Assembly: GCF_007004545.3 (NCBI RefSeq)
Contig: NZ_CP045503.2
Location: forward strand, 2,698,501 to 2,762,500
Reading direction: 5' to 3'
DNA from: Shewanella eurypsychrophilus
GTDB taxonomy: Bacteria > Pseudomonadota > Gammaproteobacteria > Enterobacterales > Shewanellaceae
Length of the DNA: 64,000 bases
Positions 33,733 through 41,757 of the stretch are shown in pieces. Position 1 is the first letter of the stretch; each line of letters starts with the position of its first letter. Below the pieces are notes generated by a model. That model had not been told where the DNA came from, did not search any database, and saw only the letters and a program-made list of their open reading frames with translations. The translations under genes were made by a program, and so were the position numbers.

Positions 33733-34504
33733 GTGCTAAAGCTATGTGCTCTAAGTACTAAAGCTAAGTACTATATCTGAGTCATAGCTCAGCCACTTGC
33801 CTGCTAGCAAGTTTCAAGTAGCTTTTGGTAGGGTTCATTGGGCTAGTTTCTTACTTGGTTAGTTTGCTGAGTACCAAAGCTTCATTGTTGTTTATTGCCT
33901 GCAGCAGGTGCTGTAAATGGATTTACGAATGTCACGATCACAAGGATGTGAATGAGTGACCTCACATGTAGCTACTTCAGTGGGTCGCTGCAAGTACAGT
34001 CCCTGTAAGCTCTACCAAAACATCCATGTTTTGGAAGCCCACCGCCGCATCTACATCGGGTTATTAATTTCTTCGATTGGATTTAGGGCTCGTAACTAAC
34101 TTCTGGACAAAAATGTGATGACTTGTCGGATCACAAGTTACTTAAATATCCATTTAATTGGTTTCATTAGGCTAACTTTGTATTGGATTATTTTCAGGTA
34201 AACATAACTTCATTGTTATCTATTGCCTGCAGCAGGCTCACATGTAGATACTTCAGTGGGACGCTGTAAAGCCATCCCTGGCCGCTCTGCGGTTTCATCC
34301 TTGAAACCGAAGCCCACTGCCGCATCTACATCAGGTTATTCATTTCTTCGATTGGAGAGTAGGTCAGTAACTCGTTTCTGGACAGGAATGCGTTAGAATA
34401 TTAACTCTAACATGCCCCCACTGGATTAGAAAAAGTAAGGTGGATACGGTTCAGAGGAAACAAATATATTGGAGAGTACCGCACTTCGGAGTTAAATTCT
34501 GAAA
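33733..34504. repeat. Two inverted-orientation copies of the 92-bp core repeat in a direct duplication
   Basis: There is no gene in this 772-bp gap. Core repeat copies lie at 33965-34058 and 34241-34332, both in reverse orientation relative to copies at 36-41 kb. Flanks are also duplicated: CATTGTT...GCCTGCAGCAGG at 33883 and 34211, and TTCTTCGATTGGA after each core. A hairpin ACTTGC-CTGCTA-GCAAGT at 33795-33812 may end the malic enzyme transcript. Confidence 0.7.
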
Positions 34505-34780
34505 CTACTTTTTAGACAACACACACATTTTAAAGCAGTAAAGCAAATAATAAAACGCGATAGGAAACATAAGTAACTTCAAACCAACTGACATAAAAAA
34601 CAATACGTTAGACATGCTCAAAAAATCACTGTCGTAATAGATATAATCAGCTCCCCTAAGCATTATCGTGCGTCCGTGAGTAGTTACTTGATAAAAATCA
34701 AAGAGTATGAAAACTAACAAAAATAGGCATATAAACGAGAAAACTATTGATGGTTTACCCAGGGCACTGACATTTTTCAT
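34505..34780 (-). CDS. Small hypothetical membrane protein
   Basis: The 91-residue protein has two clear hydrophobic segments (about residues 10-32 and 57-83: VFSFICLFLLVFILFDF and VLFFMSVGLKLLMFPIAFYYLL). A short polar loop lies between them and a Cys/Lys tail at the end. GGGG lies about 9 bases before the ATG. I do not recognise a family. It is the first of three small minus-strand genes in the accessory segment. Confidence 0.5.
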   Translation of the reverse strand: MKNVSALGKPSIVFSFICLFLLVFILFDFYQVTTHGRTIMLRGADYIYYDSDFLSMSNVLFFMSVGLKLLMFPIAFYYLLYCFKMCVLSKK

Positions 34781-34982
34781 TTTTTACAAACCCCTAATTC
34801 ACTAAAATAAGTCTTTTCATATCACAAAGTATGGTGAACGGATATGCGATAACGCCTTTAGAATGGGCCGGAGAAAACTGGCGCTTTTTGTGCGCAGCAC
34901 AAAACGTGACAGTGGGCCTGTAAATAACTTTATCTGTGCCCATTGTATGAAATTTCATCGTCGTATATGCCAATATCCTTTC

Positions 34983-35453
34983 TCATTTCAGAAAAAACTT
35001 TAAGACTTTAATGCGAAACTCAGAGAACGAGTAATTATCCTGCTCTAAAGCATCATACAAATAATCTACCGTATCATTAAATGCATCAAATACATTTTGA
35101 GGTGCAAATAAGGATAATTGGGCAACAATATGCAATCTCTGCCGATCAAATTCAATCAAGTGATCTTTGGTGAGTCCTGATGTAGTAATTAATGAAGTAA
35201 ACTCGACCAGTGGTGCTGTTGTTACTTTATATAATTCTATTTTATGCTGATAGTTTAACGACCGTTTCTGCACCAACGTGTCTAGCTGACTTTTAAATTC
35301 AGAGAGTTCTTTGTCATGCTCAGATTTTTCACACTGCAATATACGTTGCGCCCACATTTTTCCAAGGAAGCTTGATAGAGCGAATATGATTACGCCTCCT
35401 CCACCTAAAGACAGGAGTATAGCCTGTGCTATTTCGAATGCTTCAGTGCTCAA
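34983..35453 (-). CDS. Hypothetical protein with one membrane segment and coiled coil
   Basis: The 156-residue protein has an N-terminal transmembrane segment (about residues 12-32: ILLSLGGGGVIIFALSSFLG) and a charged helix with coiled-coil character (about 40-65: CEKSEHDKELSEFKSQLDTLVQKR). A helical C-terminal domain with conserved-looking FDRQRLHIVAQLSLFAP follows. Similar small membrane-anchored proteins of unknown function occur in accessory regions; I cannot name a family. Confidence 0.6.
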   Translation of the reverse strand: MSTEAFEIAQAILLSLGGGGVIIFALSSFLGKMWAQRILQCEKSEHDKELSEFKSQLDTLVQKRSLNYQHKIELYKVTTAPLVEFTSLITTSGLTKDHLIEFDRQRLHIVAQLSLFAPQNVFDAFNDTVDYLYDALEQDNYSFSEFRIKVLKFFLK

Positions 35454-35576
35454 TATGTGTTCTCTCTTTTGAAGTTAACGCCTGCTTAAGCAGACAAAAA
35501 TGGCTGTCTATACTTGTTGAGGAACGAAACAAAGCCAACCGTTTTTGTTCCGACTTAAAGCGCTTGTTGAACGCAA

Positions 35577-35939
35577 TTAAACAACACAGCTACTATTTGA
35601 CAACCACAAGAAACTACCAAATAGATCACCGAAAGCCCACATAATAGTGCCTAGAATCGATGCTACGTATATTGCATGGTGAAGCCATTGCCTGACCGTA
35701 GTCTGGTTTGAGAGTAAAGTATTATACTTTTTAGGATTAGCTTGCAGATAGCCCTGCATAAATACTGCCAGCCCCACTAAAAGACCTCCAAACCTTGGCG
35801 TCCAACAAATACTTGGATTGATTACCTCGGCGATCATAGATAAAGCCAAAATGAATACATTTAAACCAATTACTAGTATCAACGGCCATATCTTTAGCAT
35901 CATTATACTTTCCCTTGCGACTAGTGCTCCCACTAACAT
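35577..35939 (-). CDS. Hypothetical multi-pass membrane protein
   Basis: The 120-residue protein has three hydrophobic segments (WPLILVIGLNVFILALSMIA, FGGLLVGLAVFMQGYL, HAIYVASILGTIMWAFGDLFG). The start could be an internal Met (MMLKIWPL). No family is recognised. An overlapping frame at 35737-35979 is rejected because it lacks membrane or domain logic. Confidence 0.5.
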   Translation of the reverse strand: MLVGALVARESIMMLKIWPLILVIGLNVFILALSMIAEVINPSICWTPRFGGLLVGLAVFMQGYLQANPKKYNTLLSNQTTVRQWLHHAIYVASILGTIMWAFGDLFGSFLWLSNSSCVV

Positions 35940-36370
35940 GAGCGATCTGCGACTTAGCAGTCTTATTCAATAGCAGCACGATAACGTTCTTGGCTGCTCA
36001 ATTAACACTCCAAAGATACCATCGCTAAGTCTTTGTTGTAAATCGAATATTTTTGGTGAATAGGTAAATAATGCACAAAATACTGCTGAAGAAAGAATGC
36101 GTCTTTGTTTACGAGGTTGGTACAACACTTTTTAACATTTCTCAGTAGATTGATATGTATAGGTTTTCTCAAATGTTACAAAATTATCGATGCGTAGAAA
36201 GCTCATTTTGCGCATCCTTTGACGCCAAAATCATCTCAATTTTAAGCAAATCAGTTATACCTGTATAGGCAATCAGTCTGTGGGGCGGCAAGTCAAACGG
36301 TCAAAATAGATTAGAAAAAGTAAGACTATGTTGACTGGATCTGGATCGCCTAGTTGTTCCTACCAACACA
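35940..36370. other. Noncoding stretch before repeat unit 1
   Basis: About 430 bp with no convincing gene, hairpin or repeat on either strand. Confidence 0.4.
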
Positions 36371-36692
36371 TTTTGGGGCATAAGTGAGTTACGAAGCCTG
36401 GCATTAAACCTAAACTGAAGAGATAGTCTGCTTGTGAAAACCTCAGTGTTGATACGGCTGCGAGCTTCCAAATCAGGGAGGATTTGGCAGAGTCCACAGG
36501 GATGTGCTTGCGGCGTTTCGCAGAAGTATCTACATAGCCCCCGCTGGGAAGCGTTAGGTTGCCATGAAAGTACGACTTTCAAAGACACAGTCCAACAAAT
36601 GCTGGATTCCGGCTCAAAAGCTCTGCCGGAAAGACGGAAGTATCAACGACAATGTAATAAGCCTTCATTTGAAGGCTAACTAACTTTGGGGC
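36371..36692 (+). repeat. Long repeat unit 1 (about 320 bp)
   Basis: The unit begins TTTTGGGGCA, holds the structured core near 36446-36535, then GCGTTAGGTT, a hairpin TCCGGC...GCCGGA, and GCCTTC-ATTT-GAAGGC, and ends at ACTTTGGGGC. The last 100 bases (36591-36690) are almost identical to 37570-37668. Short reading frames inside (for example 36434-36679) are repeats, not genes. Confidence 0.75.
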
Positions 36693-36823
36693 AAAACGTG
36701 TTTCAAGTTGGCCTAGTGAATGTCCGGTAATGGTACAGAATTACCGGCTTTAGAAACTAAATCACTACTACGTTCTCCTCTGATAGTGATAAAATCTCCG
36801 CATCAGAATTAACGAGAAACTCT

Positions 36824-37162
36824 ATGTTTATCCATCATGCTAACGGCATCGACTGGCTTGTGATTACAGCTTTTGAAGAACTGAAAACTATATTTATCGA
36901 AGAAGCCGGTGAGATTCCCTTTTGCTTCTCTACCGCCAGCGAATTGAACCTGATTGATCAAGCCAAGCGTACTTATGGATATTTGCCTACACTCAGCGGC
37001 GTAATCACCGATACCGGCACTTTTCAAAGTCAGGATAACGAAGATGATTTGAACCCACAGCTTGCCTGCCTAGTAGAGGGGCGTGGTCGGGTGTTTATCT
37101 ATCACGGCGGCTTTGTGGCTTTTGTGGATAACGAGCAAACCTTTATTACCCGAATGGACTGA
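36824..37162 (+). CDS. Hypothetical protein between repeat units
   Basis: The 112-residue soluble acidic protein (MFIHHANGIDWLVITAFEELKTIF...) contains EAGEIPFCFSTASELNLIDQAKRTYG and VEGRGRVFIYHGGFVAFVDNEQTFI. It has no signal peptide, membrane segment or recognised domain. A GAGAAA stretch precedes the ATG. It is the only gene between repeat units 1 and 2, so the arrangement resembles a gene cassette. Confidence 0.6.
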   Translation: MFIHHANGIDWLVITAFEELKTIFIEEAGEIPFCFSTASELNLIDQAKRTYGYLPTLSGVITDTGTFQSQDNEDDLNPQLACLVEGRGRVFIYHGGFVAFVDNEQTFITRMD

Positions 37163-37322
37163 AAATTATTCAGTAAGTTGAAATCAGCGAATTGGCATCC
37201 CTAGCCGTTCATCCGCAAGCGTTTCGTTTATTAACAGGGTGCGAATCGAATGGAGCCGGATCCTAGCTTCAATAATAAAAGCAATGCTGCGGTTAACTGG
37301 CGAGCTGTATCCCTAGCAAGGA

Positions 37323-37672
37323 ATGGGGCATAAACGTGTTAGCAATTCAAACTTAGACTTACCAATAAAATCCAAAATGTAGAAAGAAATAACCCCGTGT
37401 AGATGCAGCTGCGGACTTCGGCTTCAAGGATGAAGCCGCAGAGCGTATAGGGAAGACTCTAATGAAATCAAGAGCCAGCGTCTCGCAGAACCTTCTCAAA
37501 GTAAAGAGCGCACATTCCTCGCCGGACAGGCGTTTGGTTACATTGAAGGTACGACCTTCAAACAAACCATCCAACAAGTGCTGGATTCCGGCTCAAAAGC
37601 TCTGCCGGAAAGACGGAAGTATCAACGACAATGTAATAAGTCTTCATTCGAAGGCTAACTAACTTTGGGCAT
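37323..37672 (+). repeat. Long repeat unit 2 (about 350 bp)
   Basis: The unit begins ATGGGGCATAAACGTGTTA, contains the core from 37397 with the hairpin GCGGACTTCGGCTTC / GAAGCCGCAGAGCG, and ends ACTAACTTTGGGC. The second half of the core is degenerate compared with other copies. Confidence 0.75.
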
Positions 37673-37730
37673 AAATAAGCTAGACCACCGGCCTAACTCA
37701 AAAGATATTTAAAAACTGAACAAAACGATT

Positions 37731-37917
37731 CACCACGGTGAATATGACGTAGTCATCAGCAATGAACGAGAGGCAGGGAGCCGAACTGGCTGTTAAACAC
37801 GGACGTTATTGAACACGAGGGCACGGAGAAAGGCAACAGCTAAAGTCTTTGCAACTCTCAACTTTTAGCTCAATCTTTCCCTCCGTGTTCTTCGTGGAAG
37901 CGTAGCGCTTCGTGGTG
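37731..37917. mobile_element. Inverted-repeat element with CACCACG ends
   Basis: The terminal CACCACG at 37731 is matched by CGTGGTG at 37911-37917. Inside, an ACACGAGGGCACGGAGAAAG stretch pairs with CTTTCCCTCCGTGTTCTTCG. It is roughly 187 bp with no reading frame of note. This is MITE-like; related CACCACGAAG repeats are common in environmental bacterial genomes as far as I recall. Confidence 0.6.
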
Positions 37918-37999
37918 ATATTATGCTTGGGTTGAAGTTGATTAGAAAAAGTATCTTGGTTTATTCGGAAGCACTAATTCGTTACAACCCCTTTATCTT

Positions 38000-38018
38000 C
38001 AGCGAGTCTTGCTCGCTG
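38000..38018 (-). terminator. Hairpin after the PD40 gene
   Basis: CAGCGAG and CTCGCTG pair around a 5-base loop, 21 bases beyond the minus-strand stop at 38040. There is no T-run. Confidence 0.45.
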
Positions 38019-38039
38019 AGTAGCTCGTTAAATGGTTTG

Positions 38040-38951
38040 CTATTTTGGTCGGAGCGTCTCAATAATCTGAGCATCCACCCAGTAGATAGTCACATCTGCA
38101 TTTCCGCGTTGTATCCGACGATCAAAGAAAAGAAATTTGCCATCGGGTGACACACTTGGGTTTTTTTCAGAGGCTTCGGTATTTATCTTGTCTCCCAAGT
38201 TGATGGCAGGCCCCCATGCGCCATCCGCCTTCCGAAAGCTGATGTAGAGATCAGAGCGGCCATATCCGTCTTCTCTTACGCTATCAAAGACAATGTAGCT
38301 TTCATCCGGTGCAATGTAGGGGTGAGCATTATATCTGCCGATGCCAAACTGAGGGCCCAGTGATTTCGGCGTCTCATATTTGCCGTCAACCAAACGCGAA
38401 TAGCGCAGAGGTGTATCCAGCTCTTTGGTATAGGTATCAAAATAAATGGTTCCGTTCGAGGAAATAGCAGATCGCATAATGCTGATACTTGCGAAAGGCT
38501 CACCAAGACTTTTCATCTCTGACCAACCGTCGCTTGTGCGTTCTATATATCCATTTTTGAATAAAATGGTATTTCCATCGGGAGAGATGGATGGTTCGCT
38601 CGCTGCCTTTGCAACAACCGAATGCTGCCATTTATTATTTTTATATTCAATGACTGCCAGCCCATAGGAAACTTCATCTCCTTTAAATTCTCCAACTTTA
38701 ACTACGCCGGCATATTCTTCGCCTTCTCTAACGAAGTAAAAGGTATTCATGTCCGATCCGAACATGCCCTCAAGATCAGTAGAACCCTCTCTATTAACAA
38801 TACCGGGCGCAAAAACCTCAGGAATTGCTCCTGGTGGTGTTTGACCTAGGTAGGGACCCTCTGGGATGGGGATATTATCTTGGCTGTAACTCGTGTTGCT
38901 CATCGCTAGAACTGAAAACAGTAGGACAATTGCAGTGTTAACACGCTTCAT
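38040..38951 (-). CDS. Secreted PD40/WD40-like beta-propeller protein
   Basis: The 303-residue protein has a signal peptide (about residues 1-23, ending NTSYSQ). It has repeated PD40-type blades: EPSISPDGNTILFKNG, SAISSNGTIYFDT, HPYIAPDESYIVFDSVRED, NPSVSPDGKFLFFDRR. The fold resembles TolB or surface sensor propellers and is likely periplasmic. There is no catalytic motif. It lies alone between the CACCACG element and a GFA gene. Confidence 0.8.
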   Translation of the reverse strand: MKRVNTAIVLLFSVLAMSNTSYSQDNIPIPEGPYLGQTPPGAIPEVFAPGIVNREGSTDLEGMFGSDMNTFYFVREGEEYAGVVKVGEFKGDEVSYGLAVIEYKNNKWQHSVVAKAASEPSISPDGNTILFKNGYIERTSDGWSEMKSLGEPFASISIMRSAISSNGTIYFDTYTKELDTPLRYSRLVDGKYETPKSLGPQFGIGRYNAHPYIAPDESYIVFDSVREDGYGRSDLYISFRKADGAWGPAINLGDKINTEASEKNPSVSPDGKFLFFDRRIQRGNADVTIYWVDAQIIETLRPK

Positions 38952-39116
38952 AATTTTCTCCTTATTTTGATTGTTTAACTTCCATATTGAAGTCGCTCTC
39001 TATTGTTCTAAAGCTCAATTGTGATTGAACCAGAGGTCAGTTTAAGCAAATCAGCTTCAAAATACCTGACATCCTAGAGACTTTCTAGATGATTTTGTTC
39101 CGCTGGAATGCTCTTT

Positions 39117-39521
39117 TTAGGCATTTTCAGGAGGAGCTTCATCATATTGTGGAACTCCTTCAGCAATAACTTCCCAGGATGCTTTTGATCCAACATAAAT
39201 GTGTTTACCAAGTTTAATATCAGGATCTCCATTTACACACCCAAGAGTAACGCCGTGCACTACTCCTTTATAAATGCCACTGAGGGTTGAGCCACATTTA
39301 CTACAAAATTGAAGACCGAATCCATGCTCACCTACAAACGAAGTTAAGAACTTTTCACCGGATATCCAGTTAAACGCTTTAGACTCAACGATTGCATAAG
39401 CCGATGCTTGAGCGCTAAATGCTTTACGACAACGAGAGCAATGGCATGACCTCGCATCATGAAGTTTTCCGTCAATACGGTATTTAGCTGCTCCGCAGAA
39501 ACACTCACCTGTTATTGCCAT
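39117..39521 (-). CDS. GFA family (glutathione-dependent formaldehyde-activating-like) protein
   Basis: The 134-residue zinc protein starts MAITGECFCGAAKYRI. It carries the family Cys set CFCG near residue 7, CHCSRCRKAFSAQ near residue 27, and FCSKCGSTLSG near residue 93. GFA proteins are mostly uncharacterised, and the formaldehyde activity is not general. The start is 39 bases downstream of the next minus-strand gene, so the two may be co-transcribed. Confidence 0.87.
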   Translation of the reverse strand: MAITGECFCGAAKYRIDGKLHDARSCHCSRCRKAFSAQASAYAIVESKAFNWISGEKFLTSFVGEHGFGLQFCSKCGSTLSGIYKGVVHGVTLGCVNGDPDIKLGKHIYVGSKASWEVIAEGVPQYDEAPPENA

Positions 39522-39559
39522 TAAAGTCCCTTATGGTTTTTGTCCTGTTTGTTGGCTTG

Positions 39560-40204
39560 TTAGCTTTTACTACTTGCGAGCATGACTGCTCCCAACCAAG
39601 AAAACCATACAATTTGGCTTACACCAAAAATTTCTGTAAGCACTTCAGCAGGATAAACGGTGAGAATGCCAACAATGCCAACGAAAAGCCCAAAGTAGTT
39701 AAGTCTTTTAGAAAGCTCATCACCTTTTAAAGCGGCAAAACTTAACAATAGAACCCATAGCCCTCCAACAACTTCGTTCCCACCACCTAAACCTTCAACT
39801 ACTGAGTAAATAGCTCGCCAGACTGTCATAGCTTGTTCTGGGTCTTTAGTTGATAGTTCCAAAACAGCAGATAAACCTATATTTGCAATCATTCCACTAG
39901 CAATGACTAAGCCCACCCAAACAACACCAAATATAGAGGCGATTTGTGAAAGGATTGGGGTTTTGCTTTTCAAACGTTCATTAAGCGCCAGCACTAATAC
40001 AGCCAAAAAAATACCAAAGAGCACATACATAATGAGATTTACTATGGACAGAATGACCTGATTTTTAGCTAGAAAAGCAAACATTTGTACAGAATCAGCA
40101 TCGGCAGGGAAGTTCCAGAACGCACCAAAGAATACAAACGCAGATACGTAAATAATGGCTTCAAAAATAGCGGAAACACCTCCTAATTTTTGCAATTTAT
40201 TCAA
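39560..40204 (-). CDS. DUF4386-like multi-pass membrane protein
   Basis: The 214-residue protein has about six hydrophobic segments and begins MNKLQKLGGVSAIFEAIIYVSAFVFFG. It includes MYVLFGIFLAVLVLALNERLK, SQIASIFGVVWVGLVIASGM and GGLWVLLLSFAALKGDELSKRLNYFG, a pattern common in DUF4386 or related membrane proteins of unknown function. It is followed on the same strand by the GFA gene. Confidence 0.7.
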   Translation of the reverse strand: MNKLQKLGGVSAIFEAIIYVSAFVFFGAFWNFPADADSVQMFAFLAKNQVILSIVNLIMYVLFGIFLAVLVLALNERLKSKTPILSQIASIFGVVWVGLVIASGMIANIGLSAVLELSTKDPEQAMTVWRAIYSVVEGLGGGNEVVGGLWVLLLSFAALKGDELSKRLNYFGLFVGIVGILTVYPAEVLTEIFGVSQIVWFSWLGAVMLASSKS

Positions 40205-40292
40205 AATATAAACTCCTTGTTATTTGAATGAACAGAAAGTATAAGGCTATATTGGCTGTTCTCAGGGTACCTAATTTCTCAAGCTAACACGT

Positions 40293-40640
40293 ATTGGGGC
40301 GTACCATCTTATTAACGTGTTACCAATTCAAACTTAGACTTATCAATAAAACCCAAATCGAAGAAAGAAATAACCCCGTGTAGATGCAGCTGCGGACGTT
40401 GATGGCATGGCCAAAAATGTTCCCGACATTTTTCGGCATTCCCTATATCCATATAGGTCAGATGCCAACGCCGAGCCCACAAGGAAGTGCTTGCGGCGTT
40501 TCGCAGAAGCATCTGCATAGCCCCCGCTGGGAAGCGTTAGGTTACAATGAAAGGTACGACTTTCAAACGCAACCCAACATGAACTAAGCCAGAATATAAA
40601 TCAGAAAATGTAACCAGTCTTCATTCGAAGGCTAGCAAAC
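40293..40640 (+). repeat. Long repeat unit 3
   Basis: The unit begins ATTGGGGCG; its flank TACCAATTCAAACTTAGACT repeats that of unit 2, and the core runs from 40378 to 40520. The central loop carries extra hairpins (AAAAATGT...ACATTTTT and CCTATAT-CCAT-ATAGG) not present in other copies. It runs directly into unit 4 through a shared ACTTTGGGGCAGAAACGTG. Confidence 0.75.
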
Positions 40641-40931
40641 TTTGGGGCAGAAACGTGTCACGAAGCCTAGCCATAAACCTAAACTGAAGAGATGGACTGC
40701 TTGTGAAAACCTAAGTGTAGGTGCGGCTGCGAGCTTCGATTTCAGGGATGAAATCGCAGAGCCCACATGGAAGTGTTCACGGCGTTTCGCGGCAGCATCT
40801 GCATAAAAGCCCGCTGCAAGCGATAGGTAACCATGGAGGTAAAAGTTAAAACTCACTACCCAATACTAACTCAGCTAGAAGCTAAATCAGAAAATGTAAC
40901 CAGTCTTCATTCCAAGGCTAGCAAATTTTGG
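40641..40931 (+). repeat. Long repeat unit 4, in tandem with unit 3
   Basis: The flank CCTAAACTGAAGAGATGGAC matches unit 1; the core spans 40714-40805. It ends CAGTCTTCATTCCAAGGCTA, like unit 3. Short reading frames inside it are not genes. Confidence 0.75.
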
Positions 40932-41025
40932 TTGGAGGTATAACATAGGTTGCTGGGCGCGGTGAATGCTCAATAAAATAGTGAGCTACACAATGGAAGA
41001 AGTAAACGACAAGCAGGAGAAAGTG

Positions 41026-41421
41026 ATGAAAAGGATTTTAGTCAGCCTCAGCCTATTAATGGCATTGGTAGCGGTGCCAAGTTTTGCAAATGATGCTGTT
41101 ATAGCTAATGCTTTTGAATCAAAGCACAGTGATGTACAAGTCAATGGTAGTGGCACTGTTATTAGGTTACTGCCAGATGACACCCAAGGCTCTAAACATC
41201 AAAAGTTTATTCTTAAACTGAAGATCAAGCAGACCATTTTAGTGTCACATAACATCGATCTTGCGCCCAGAGTTCAAGCTCTGAATGTCGGCGATATTGT
41301 GCAGTTCAATGGTGAGTATGAGTGGAGTAAAAAAGGCGGCGTCGTTCATTGGACACATAAAGACCCGCAGGGGCGGCATGTTCACGGCTGGCTAAAACAT
41401 AATGGCCGCCTTTATCAATAG
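41026..41421 (+). CDS. DUF3465 family secreted protein
   Basis: The 131-residue protein has a signal peptide (MKRILVSLSLLMALVAVPSFAND) and an OB-fold-like body. It shows VNGSGTVIRLLPDDTQGSKHQKFILKL, NIDLAPRVQALNVGDIVQFNGEYEW and HWTHKDPQGRHVHGWLKHNGRLYQ, typical of DUF3465. It is likely periplasmic or secreted, function unknown. The ATG at 41026 is chosen because AGGAG lies 6 bases upstream. A longer reading from 40966 would hide the signal peptide. Confidence 0.85.
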   Translation: MKRILVSLSLLMALVAVPSFANDAVIANAFESKHSDVQVNGSGTVIRLLPDDTQGSKHQKFILKLKIKQTILVSHNIDLAPRVQALNVGDIVQFNGEYEWSKKGGVVHWTHKDPQGRHVHGWLKHNGRLYQ

Positions 41422-41545
41422 CCTTTGTAGACGAACAGTTTCAAAGAAAAGCCTCAAAATTTACTTATTGAAGCCACTAGACTCCGGCTCCAAAGCGCTA
41501 TGAAACCAGTTCCCTCAAATCAAAGAGGCTGCTTTGAGGGAACTG

Positions 41546-41640
41546 GTGTGAATGCGGCTGTGGGCTTCGGTTTCAAGGATGAAACCGCAGAGCTTACAGG
41601 GAGGTACTCGCAGCGACCCACAGAAGTTTTTACACATTCA
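41546..41640 (+). repeat. Isolated copy of the 92-bp core repeat
   Basis: This copy starts GTGTGAATGCGGCTG and has the hairpin GGTTTC-AAGGAT-GAAACC, then TTACAGGGAGGTACTCGCAG, ending near TTTTTACACA. It lacks the long flanks seen in units 1-4. Confidence 0.7.
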
Positions 41641-41757
41641 GCGAGCCGCAGGCTATAGGTAAAGCTGAAGTATTGTTATTCATCAAGCCAACAAAGTACC
41701 TATCTCGCTTTATGAACTTACACAAAAGATACTTATAAGTTGCTATCTGGCAAGTAG

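Noticed and set aside
35737..35979. 80-residue minus-strand frame overlapping the membrane protein at 35577-35939
   Set aside because: The alternate frame has no hydrophobic or domain pattern, whereas the overlapping frame has clear membrane segments.
36434..36679. 81-residue reading frame inside repeat unit 1, similar to one at 40384-40587
   Set aside because: Both come from the repeat core and flank and share the peptide ACGVSQK-LHSPRWEALG only because the DNA is repeated. They have no ribosome site or domain.
37462..37662. 66-residue frame in repeat unit 2
   Set aside because: It lies wholly in repeat sequence and partly matches the tail of unit 1, with no coding signs.
40632..40856. 74-residue minus-strand frame
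   Set aside because: It lies inside repeat unit 4; composition follows the repeat, not a protein.
36371..41421. Chromosomal integron with attC sites
   Set aside because: GCGTTAGGTT-like strings and genes between repeats suggested it, but the repeats are about 290-350 bp, a paired RYYYAAC core is missing, genes run on both strands, and no integrase is seen.
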